Positions 53,011-61,429 of a stretch of DNA of 64,000 bases are shown piece after piece (position 1 is the stretch's first letter; each line of letters begins with the position of its first letter). The DNA is taken from NCBI GenBank assembly GCA_022414725.1, contig CM039462.1, positions 125,113,233 through 125,177,232 on the forward strand, written 5' to 3'. The position numbers were made by a program, and so were the translations under genes. The notes below the pieces were generated by a model. That model was not told the DNA's origin. It ran no database searches and saw nothing but the letters and a program-made list of their open reading frames with translations. Source of the stretch: Microglena sp. YARC. Its lineage: Eukaryota > Chlorophyta > Chlorophyceae > Chlamydomonadales > Chlamydomonadaceae.

Positions 53011-53470
53011 ACAGGTGCTGGCTTGGGCTTTCGCAAGCCACTTGGTGTGGATAAGAAGCAGGTGCAGGATGTTATCTGTCTTGCGAAGAAGAATGGAGAG
53101 AAGTTGGGATTCCTGGCTTGAACATATGCTTGCATGTGGCTTCTGCAAGCCACTTGGTGTGGATGCGAATCAAGCGCACATTGTTAGCTGCCTTGCAAAA
53201 AAGGAAGGAGAGAAGTTGGAATTCCTGGCGTCAACAGATGCTTGCATGTGGCTTCTGCAAGCCACTTGGTGTGGATGTGAATCAAGCGCACATTGTTATC
53301 TGCCTTGCAAAAAAGGAAGGAGAGAAGTTGGTATTCCTGGCGTCAACAGATGCTTGCATGTGGCTTCTGCAAGCCACTTGGTGTGGATGCGAATCAAGCG
53401 CACATTGTTATCTGCCTTGCAAAAAAGGACAGAGAGAAGTTTGGATTCCTGGCGTGAACAGATGTCTGCA
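53011..53470 (+). repeat. Four tandem copies of PGR5 exon 3 after the stop codon
   Basis: Units of ~110 bp follow the real TGA. Each has CAAGCCACTTGGTGTGGAT, a Gln/Val segment, CTTGC(G/A)AA(G/A)AA and GGAGAGAAGTTGG...TTCCTGGC. The first copy still ends GGCTTGA; the later ones have CGTCAACAG or CGTGAACAG. They sit in the 3' UTR or beyond and lack acceptors of their own. Confidence 0.92.
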
Positions 53471-53704
53471 TGGATAGAAACAGATGGACGGGGGGGCGTA
53501 TACTACACGAAGACTTCCCCTGATCGGACACCACATTCTGCACCTCTACAGCACCCTTCCCACCCACAATGCACTCTTACGGGCCAAACAAAAAGGTGCA
53601 GTTGACCTGGCGTAGACCCCCTAAATTTGCAGAGATGGACAGTAGCCAGCATTGGATATCTTGCAGCATGGGCCTTAACAAAAAGTTGAGACAGGGATTG
53701 GACC
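53471..53704. other. Spacer without recognisable features
   Basis: No supported feature; a poly(A) signal for PGR5 could not be picked out with confidence. Confidence 0.4.
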
Positions 53705-53893
53705 AGTAATGATTACGCCTGGTGGGGCGTGGAATTAAATGAGCCCGTCCTTTGGCGATGGACGACGGGCTGCTACTTAACCTGGGCTAAGCTACCATGG
53801 CAGTTAACAGCGACCGCGAACACTTAGGTGCACCCGTAGGGGTTCGAACCCCGCATCTATTGTTTCGACGTGCTCTACCATTGATTGTACAAG
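53705..53893 (-). mobile_element. SINE-like element with tRNA-like Pol III boxes
   Basis: On the minus strand it begins with an A-box-like ATCAATGGTAGAGC and, about 30 nt on, the perfect B-box core GGGGTTCGAACCCC, then a body ending in CCACGCCCCACCAGGCGTAA. The acceptor stem does not pair, so it is not a functional tRNA. The body matches repeats at 11872, 12020, 56285 and 3405. Confidence 0.65.
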
Positions 53894-53914
53894 GAGTCAA
53901 GACTGTTGAATAGA

Positions 53915-54000
53915 TAAATAAATAGAACGCCTTACAAGGCATGAGGTTGAGGGTGGCAGCCCGTTTGCTTTCACTGGGACCAACCACCAATAGGGTGGGG
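53915..54000 (-). repeat. Inverted copy of the CAAGCAAACGGGCTG dispersed repeat
   Basis: Complement of the block at 1885 and 31905: ATAGAACGCCTTACAAGGCA, TGAGGTTGAGGGTGGCAGCC, CGTTTGCTTTCACTGGGAC. Confidence 0.7.
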
Positions 54001-54255
54001 TGGGGGGGCCTATCATCCCCCTGGAGGAGGTTTTGGGGCCTGTTCCATGAGTCGTCTGCACGCGACAATGGACTGGAAGGAGATATGGGCATAGGTGTGA
54101 AGGTCGGTGCAGAGCACTCCCCCCACACCCCATACGCCGAAACCCCACGCCCCAGACCCCACACCCCGCACAAGGAATCAGGAGTGTTGATTTCATCCCT
54201 TGCCACCTCCTCCTAACCTGAAAGCTCACACACTGTGTTTGTCGTGTTGGCCAAT

Positions 54256-54311
54256 AGACCATGCCACCAACTGAACATCAAGTACTTTGTGTTCAGTTGG
54301 TGGCATGGTCT
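54256..54311. repeat. 22-bp perfect hairpin
   Basis: Arms at 54256-54277 and 54290-54311 are exact reverse complements (AGACCATGCCACCAACTGAA plus CA), with a 12-nt loop. Confidence 0.93.
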
Positions 54312-54473
54312 GATCACCACCATGACAAAACTGCATGTGCTGGTGACATGGTCTAATGACGACCATGACAAAACTGCAAGTGTGACCGGGTGATCGGATG
54401 TGTGACCGGGTGATTGATCGGATTAGGATCTCGATCCCCTGTGAGTAGCTCACCACTGAGGGGTGCGGGGGGT

Positions 54474-54590
54474 GGGGGAAGCTACCCTCCAGTGAGCTAC
54501 CCTCCACAAGCCAGATCTCCTAGGGTCCACGGTGTAGGGTATAGGAAATCTGGCTTGTGGAGGGTAGCTCACTGGAGGGTAGCTTCCCCC
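54474..54590. repeat. 43-bp perfect hairpin
   Basis: Arms at 54474-54516 and 54548-54590 are exact reverse complements (left arm starts GGGGGAAGCTACCCTCCAGT) around a 31-nt loop. The arm itself contains a direct repeat AGCTACCCTCCA. Confidence 0.94.
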
Positions 54591-54619
54591 CCCTCCGGTG
54601 CCGGGGGGAGGAGCTAACC

Positions 54620-56280
54620 TGATCCTCCACTAGCCTGAAAGCTCACACTGTGTTCCTGGAAAGGAGCACATGAGTATGGGCCTCAACACGCACACATGCA
54701 GCCATGCATGCGTGCGTGGGAATACGCACTGGAGTGTTTATCTGGGATGTGTGTATGCGACATGTTGATTTTATATTTGTGGGTGAGCAAGATTCATATT
54801 TTATTGACAGGGATGGAACTGGATGAGTGCACTCCGTGAGAGTAGCTAGGCTTTTCTTTTTAGTAACTCATGGAAACCAGGGAGCCTACTGCGCAAATTA
54901 GACAGGTTAGAAAGACTCAGGTCAGGTCCAGGAGAGTGTGAGTCTTGCTGCTGAGATCTTGGGGCATATCCCAGTGGCTGGCACAGGGAGCTGCCCAGAA
55001 GCTGATGCCCGTAGCTGGAAAAAAACTATAGAGAGAAGCCTAGGATTGGATTGTTCCATGGCTTTTCAGCCAATTCTGGGCTGCTCACTGTCTTAAAATT
55101 CCATGCCCCCCTGTGCGATACCCACGGAAACCAAGGAGCTTACTGTGCAAATTAGACAGGTTAGAAAGACTTTTACAGGTCCAGAATTTTAATTTGCCTT
55201 TAACATGTCTAGAAGAGTAGCCTAGGCTGAGGGCTAGAAGGGGACTTCAGAACATCGCTAAACATTGATGTGCCAAGCTGTGTAGTGAGAATTTCCCCCG
55301 ATTTGTTGAGTACGTACTGCACAGAGTCGTGAGTACGAAAAGCTGTACGCAAAGCTGCACAGAATCGTGAGTACGCAAAGCTGTACGCAAAGCTGCACAG
55401 AGTCGTAAGTACGCAAAGCTGTACGCAAAGCTGCACAGAGTCGTGAGTACGCAAAGCTGCACAGAGTCGTGATCCAAGCACACATGAGGGCACGGTAAAG
55501 AAAGCCAGATAGGAAAGCCACGAGGGAAAGCCAAGCAGTGGGAGTGGGAGTGTGAACGCATGAAGTATTGGCAGATGAAGTGTCTTTCGTGAATGTGCTC
55601 AATGATGGTAGCCATGGCTGATAGCCTGGCTTGGGAGCATGCTGGTGTGCTTTGCCTGCTGGTGTACTTAGCCTGCTGGTGTGCTTTGGCCTGCTAGCCT
55701 GGCTTGGGAGCATGCTGGTGTGCTATCACCGTGAGTTGGGGGATGCACATGCAGGATTGGCAGACGAAGTGTCCTATATGAATTTGCTTAATGGCATTAG
55801 CCATGGCTGATAGCCTGGCCTGTGCGCATGCGGTTGTGCTGTCACCATGAGTTGAGGGATTAATAGTGATTTAGATTTTGTTTTCAACCTTGGTTACCCT
55901 TGAGGTTGTACCGCACGCAAGGGATTGGATGTACACACGTAGTACCGGGTCCAGTGGGTAACAGGAGTTGACTAGTCTCAGCATCGTGTGGTACAACATC
56001 AGGGCATACTGCCAAGTTTTTTTCCATATACATTTACCAGTTCATATTTTTATGATTATTTTTCTTCACCTGATTTATCCAAGCGACTTGATGATAACGA
56101 AGTTATTTGAGTTTGTACCTGCGGCATGGGCAAGAAGAAGAAGAATCGTTAAAGCATAGGGAATTTAGGATAGTGGCATGTAATTGTTTTTAGTTGCGTT
56201 TTCAGTTCAGTTGGATGTGCTGTAATATGGAGGTAGTGCTGGTCGTAATGCTCGCTTGCTGCCACATTGCCTCTAAAAAA
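54620..56280. other. Intergenic; several local duplications
   Basis: GCAAATTAGACAGGTTAGAA recurs at 54893 and 55146. A foldback-family end (GGGAGCTGCCCAGAAGCTGA) lies near 54990. A ~36-bp array (GTACGCAAAGCTGTACGCAA) lies at 55320-55475. AGCCATGGCTGATAGCCTGG occurs near 55610 and 55800. No supported gene. Confidence 0.5.
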
Positions 56281-56365
56281 ATAAAAAAAGATAACGCCTG
56301 GAGGGGGGTGGTGTTAAGGGGACCCCCCCGAACGCCGCAGCTGGCGAAAGTCACCATGGCAGACA
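56281..56365. repeat. SINE-like copy (AACGCCTGGAGGGGGGTGG)
   Basis: AGATAACGCCTGGAGGGGGG, TGGTGTTAAGGGGACC, GCCGCAGCTGGCGAAAGTCA; close to the copy at 3405-3465. Confidence 0.7.
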
Positions 56366-56656
56366 TCGCCTTTATATTTCTGATCATTTTTGGACGAACC
56401 TACCTGGATGTTGTGAAGCAGGCTTGTCTTTTGCCGACATTTGTTTGGTAGTTGGAGGGGGAGGGTCCCCCGACACAAACCAGCGACACCGTGGACTTGG
56501 TTTGAATGGCGTTGCTACTCCTACGAAAGAGTAGGCGAACAATGCCATGTTGATGACAATGTAATGCAAGACCTGTCTGTCTGCACTTGAACTTGGTTAC
56601 ATGGCTCCAGCCAGGAATTCGGCTGCTCGTCGTCTTTGGTAGCAAAGCAATATTAT

Positions 56657-56834
56657 TAGGGACCGGCAAATCATATGGTACTGACCAAAGGCGAGCATGG
56701 TACCATATGATATCCTACCAATTGCATCATATGATATTGTATGAAAATGGTTACCTTAGCCTAGTTAGACTGCTGGCATCTTTTGATGTCATATGATAAC
56801 GTGATACCATATGATATCATGTTGCCGTTCCCCA
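56657..56834. mobile_element. hAT-like MITE with perfect 8-bp target duplication AATATTAT
   Basis: 178 bp, TAGGGACCGGCAA at the left and TTGCCGTTCCCCA at the right, flanked by AATATTAT at 56649-56656 and 56835-56842. Internal ACCAAAGGCGAGCATGGTAC and CTAGTTAGACTGCTGGCAT are shared with the copies at 10526, 48411 and 58276. Confidence 0.92.
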
Positions 56835-57189
56835 AATATTATTCTAATGGTAGCCCTCATTTGTTTTCTTGCTAACTTTTTACTCAGACCTCCAAATGAC
56901 ATTCTTAGAGCCTCGAGTAGGCCTTGGTAAGAGTAATCTACATGGAATGGATATAGAAAAATGTCCTGCTACTGCTTTGTTTTAAATAATGAGAACTCCA
57001 GTATCTGGCCACCCCCCCTGCAAAGGTGAAGGGTGACTACGGTAGTTGGGCAACCCAAAGGGGGTGCAGAACTGATTTTTGACTCTCAGACAATCCCTAT
57101 GTGGGAATTCCGAGGATGCCATTATGTGCGCCATATTGTACCCCCCCAGAATCCATACCTAAGTTTTTCAAAATAAATAAGTATATATA

Positions 57190-57242
57190 TAAGGGGGGGG
57201 GGGGGGGGAGCCCCCCCGGGAGCCCGGGGGGAGCCCGGGTAG
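57190..57242. repeat. G-run and GGGAGCCC repeats
   Basis: A G-run at 57192-57209 followed by GAGCCCCCCCGGGAGCCCGG; self-complementary and GC-rich, upstream of ACLA. Confidence 0.85.
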
Positions 57243-57431
57243 GGCCCTGTTCGAAACTGCCCAAACTTATCCTACCTGTCACACACAAGTCACTCAAGCA
57301 AGTCTGAAGGTACACCCAGCTCAAACCAACCCATCTGGAGGGGTCAACGTCACCGGGATTAGTTGCGAGATACTGCCATCTCCATACCCCCTGCAGCCCT
57401 TCCCCACCCCAGTCTCGTTCCGGATCTCGCT

Positions 57432-60400
57432 ATGGCTCGCAAGAAGGTTCGAGAACACGACGCGAAGCGCATATTGAAGGCCAGATTCAACGCCCTCTTC
57501 GCAGGCGTAGATCTGCCCATCCAAGTAGCCCAGGTGACTAACGAGACGGATTATTCTGCGCTGCTGCAAAAAAGCCCATGGCTAGGGGATACCAAGCTGG
57601 TGGTGAAGCCCGATATGCTTTTCGGCCAGAGGGGAAAGAATGATCTGGTGGGGTTGAACCTTAGCTATGCCGAGGCTCAGTCTTTCATCAAGGAGCGACT
57701 CAACAAGGTTGTCACTATCAACGGCTGCACTGGTGCCATTACGCACTTCGTAGTGGAGCCCTTCGTGCCCCACGACAAGGAGTACTACGTTTCCATCAAC
57801 AGCAACCGCTTGGACTATGAAATTAGCTTCTCCGAGGCAGGAGGTAGGCACGTCCTAGGGTTTTTGGAGCATTGCAACAGCTCCATGTACCAGTGTAGGG
57901 GATCCAAATGGGTGGGCTCCTCCTAGATTGTGACACCCAAATTGTCTTTGGGTCAATTGATTTGCTGTGTCAGATCAGGAGTCAGATCGGGAGAAGCCTG
58001 CCTCTTGTGGTGCACCTTGGCCTATATAGACACAATTCAAGCAGGTCTATGTTGCATGACAGGGCCCCTAAATGGGCAGGGGTCCTCTTGGGCATCAGGC
58101 AGGGAGGTCCGGTTAGTATTAGAAGGCTCTCAGATGGGTCAGGCCTCTCCAATGCATCAGCTAGGCCAGTCCATGTAGCAGTGCACAGGACCAAAACGAG
58201 TTTTTGCAGCTTTATAAAAGCAGGAAGTAGGAGATAGGCAGGAAAAATAAGTTGGGCTGGGTCATGCAAAATGAGTAGGGACCGGCATATTATATGATGT
58301 AGACCAAAGGAGAGTATGATATCATATGACATCATACAAACTGCATTGTATGATATTGTATATAATTGGTAACTTAAGCCTATACGGACTACCGGCATTA
58401 TATGGTATCATATTGCCGTTCCCTAGAAATGAGAGGGTCCCTCGTAAGGGCATCCTCAAAAGGCACGCAGAGTTTTTTGTGTGTGTGTTTGGAGGGTGTG
58501 AACTGTTGAGGTAGCTCGTCTGGATGATATACTTGCGGGTGTGTGGTATGCGGAAGTAGGTTGCCTTGCTTGACTTGACTTGACTTGGCTTGGCTTGACT
58601 TGATTTGGCTGGACTTGGCAGGACTTGGCCTGACTTGACTTGGCTTGGCTTGATTTGACTTGGCTTGACTCGGCTTGGCTTGACCTGGTTTGACTTGGCT
58701 TGACTTGGCTTGGCTTGATTTGACTTGGCTTGACTCGGCTTGGCCTGGTTTGACTTGGCTTGAGTTGACTTGATTTGGCTTGGCTTGACTCTTCGTCCTT
58801 GCCTCTCATTTCCTTCTGTAGGAGTTGACCTGGAGGAGCATTGGGATCAGCTGAAGACTGTGAAGGTGACAGGATTCGTGTGTCTCCGCTGTCCAGTCGT
58901 GTAGCTGGCCCATGTTGGTGCTAGCTGGGAGCCTAGGCCAAGGGTGTGTGTCGTGTGTCTACCGCTGTCCAGTCGTGTAGCTGGCCCATGTTGGTGCTAG
59001 CTGGGGGCCTAGGCCAAGGGTGTGTGTCGTGTGTCTACCGCTGTCCAGTCGTGTAGCTGGCCCATGTTGGTGCTAGCTGGGGGCCTAGGCCAAGGGGGGG
59101 TGTCGTGTGCCTACCACTGTCCAGCTGTGTAGCTGGCCCATGTTGGTGCTAGCTGGGGGCTTAGGCCAAGGAGGTGTGTCGTGTGTCTACCGCTGTCCAG
59201 TTGTGTAGCTGGCCCATGTTGGTGCTAGCTGGGGGCCTAGGCCAAGGGGGTGTGCCGTGTGTCTACCGCTGTCCAGTCGTGTAGCTGGCCCATGTTGGTG
59301 CTAGCTGGGGGCCTAGGCCAAGGAGGTGTGTCGTGTGTCTACCCCTGTCCAGTGGTGTAGCTGGCCCATGTTGGTGCTAGCTGGGGGCCTAGGCCAAGGG
59401 GGGGTGTCGTGTGCCTACCACTGTCCAGCTGTGTAGCTGGCCCATGTTGGTGGTAGCTGGGGGCTTAGGCCAAGGCGGTGTGTCGTGTGTCTACCCCTGT
59501 CCAGTTGTGTAGCTGGCCCATGTTGGTGCTAGCTGGGGGCCTTGGCCAAGGGGGTGTGTCGTGTGTCTACCGCTGTCCAGTCGTGTAGCTGGCCCATGTT
59601 GGTGCTAGCTGGGGGCCTAGGCCAAGGAGGTGTGTCGTGTGTCTACCGCTGTCCAGTCGAGTAGCTGGTCCATGTTGGTGGTAGCTGGGGGCCTAGGCCA
59701 AGGGTGTGTGTCGTGTGTCTACCACTGTCCAGCTGTGTAGCTGGCCCATGTTGGTGGTAGCTGGGGGCCTAGGCCAAGGCGGTGTGTCGTTTCACTACCG
59801 CTGTCCAGTCGTGTAGCTGGCCCATGTTGGTGCTAGCTGGGGGCCTAGGCCAAGGGGTAGTGTCGTGTGTCTACCGCTGTCCAGTCGTGTAGCTGGCCCA
59901 TGTTGGTTCTAGCTGGGGGCCTAGGCCAAGGGTGTGTGTCGTGTGTCTACCACTGTCCAGCTGTGTAGCTGGCCCATGTTGGTGGTAGCTGGGGGCCTAG
60001 GCCAAGGGTGTGTGTCGTGTGTCTACCGCTGTCCAATCGTGTAGCTGGCCCATGTTGGTGCTAGCTGGGGTCCTAGGCCAAGGGGGTGTGTCGTGTGTCT
60101 ACCGCTGTCCAGCTGTGTAGCTGGCCCATGTTGGTGCTAGCTGGGGTCCTAGGCCAAGGGGGTGTGTCGTGTGTCTACCGCTGTCCAGTTGTGTAGCTAG
60201 CCCATGTTGGTGCTAGCTGGGGGCCTAGGCCAAGGGGGTGTGTCATGTGTCTACCGCTGTCCAGCTGTGTAGCTGGCCCATGTTGGTTCTAGCTGGGGTC
60301 CTAGGCCAAGTGGGTGTGTCGTGTGTCTACTGCTATCCAGTCGTGTCAGTTAGAGACGTTAGTTTGTTATGGTAGTTAGTCAGGGTTTACCCTCGTGGTT

Positions 60401-61022
60401 TACCATCCCCGTCTTAATCTGCTCTCAGTTCTTTATCGCTACTTGAAAGTCTCCTTTAAGTTATGTTAAGTCTTGCCCTATTAATCACCCTGGCGACCTG
60501 TTGTTATTCCCGTTGAGGTCGAGGGTCCGAAGAACTTTCCAAAGCACCCCTGTTCACTGTCTAATGCAGGTTTGTTTCTAACTGCAAAATTTCGCATCAT
60601 GCGATTTAATGAATTGGCCCTGCGATGAAACCCATAGTTTCGAGACTCAGCCCTGTGGGCTGGATTTGGCCTGAAGCTGACCTGGCCTGGCTGACCTGGC
60701 TTTTTTGGACTTGAATACCAAGGGATTTCGGAACCCTGTGACTTTTGCTCTTTCTGGATTCTGGGCAATTGGCTCCAGAACCAATATTGCGATGAAAGGG
60801 GGGTGGCCAATTTTCCTTCAAAATAATCCTGGTCTAATGTCCACTGCACCACTGCACCACTGTCCACTGTTCACTGTCCACTGTTTGATTGTCTACGCCT
60901 CTCGTTGTCTGAAGGTGGATGCTTTGCAAGCGGTGACTGGCGAGGTGGTTGCCCCCCTAATTGCCAGCTTTCCCCTTGAACTGAAGCCCCTTCTGGAGCA
61001 ATTCATCTGCAATGTGTTCAAG
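57432..61022 (+). CDS. ACLA: ATP-citrate lyase subunit A, exons 1-3 (3' part beyond window)
   Basis: Together with subunit B cleaves citrate with ATP and CoA to acetyl-CoA and oxaloacetate in the cytosol; separate A and B subunits are typical of plants and green algae. Exons: 57432-57843, 58822-58865, 60915-61022; phases 1 and 0 join; 188 codons of an expected ~420. Exon 1 starts MARKKVREHDAKRILK, as in plant ACLA, and has the ATP-grasp N-part KLVVKPDMLFGQRGK (residues 55-69), INGCTGAITHFVVEPFVPH (96-114) and EYYVSINSNRLDYEISFSE. Exon 2 encodes VDLEEHWDQLKTVK and exon 3 VAPLIASFPLELKPLLEQFI. The exon 3 acceptor (CTGAAG) is weak. Introns 2 and 3 are satellite-filled, and the exon 3 donor sequence recurs throughout intron 3. 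Confidence 0.93.
58276..58425. mobile_element. hAT-like MITE, 8-bp target duplication with one mismatch
   Basis: 150 bp, TAGGGACCGGCA and TGCCGTTCCCTA ends. Flanks are AAAATGAG (58268-58275) and GAAATGAG (58426-58433). Lies in ACLA intron 1. Confidence 0.88.
58560..58800. repeat. CTTGACTTGGCTTGG pentamer-type repeat
   Basis: Imperfect (TTGACTTGGC)n running almost to the ACLA exon 2 acceptor; short TTGGCTTGGCTTGACTGG at 38150 is similar. Confidence 0.92.
58875..60345. repeat. ~75-bp satellite in ACLA intron 2, ~19 copies
   Basis: Unit: GTGTGTCGTGTGTCTACCGC, TGTCCAGTCGTGTAGCTGGC, CCATGTTGGTGCTAGCTGGG, GGCCTAGGCCAAGGG. The first copy starts about 10 nt after the exon 2 donor. Contains the palindromes GCTAGC and GGCCTAGGCC. 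Confidence 0.95.
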
Positions 61023-61049
61023 GTGGGTGTAGCATTGTTTTTAAGCATT

Positions 61050-61150
61050 TTTGGCGGAGCCCCCTGGGTTACCCGTTTGTCCGTCTGTGCGTCTGTCCGA
61101 TCGCCCAACCGATAAAGGCTGATATGTCAGCCAACTGTCTCATAACGAAC
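61050..61150 (-). repeat. Inverted copy of the TGACGTGTCAGGCTT dispersed repeat
   Basis: GGAGCCCCCTGGGTTACCCG, TTTGTCCGTCTGTGCGTCTG, TGATATGTCAGCCAACTGTC: the complement of 1261-1348. Confidence 0.72.
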
Positions 61151-61237
61151 TGGCTTCCGGTGCCAACACACTCCGCCAATTTTCCGCGTCGCTTGCAATG
61201 CTGCATAGGACTTGTCACTCCAAGGATGTTTTGTAGG

Positions 61238-61421
61238 TAGGGGTCGGCTCTGTAATATAATATTAGTGAATAAATAATATTATATAATATCATATAATAT
61301 TAGAATGACGAGCCATCTCACCAGAATTTTTAATTTATTTGAGAAACTAATTTTTTGTGACACTAAAATAATATTAGTTAATATTAGTTTTTCAAACACT
61401 AATATTAGTTGCCGTTCCCTA
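61238..61421. mobile_element. MITE, TAATATTAG family, in a copy of the ACLA exon 3 donor
   Basis: 184 bp with TAGGGGTCGGC and GCCGTTCCCTA ends and AT-rich TAATATTAG palindromes inside. Flanks TTTGTAGG and GTTGCAGG agree at 6 of 8 positions. Downstream sequence (TGTGTGTAGCATTGTTATTA) continues the donor-derived repeat it interrupts. Confidence 0.78.
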
Positions 61422-61429
61422 GTTGCAGG

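Noticed and set aside
53828..53893. Functional tRNA gene
   Set aside because: B box is perfect but the acceptor stem does not pair and the anticodon arm is not recognisable.
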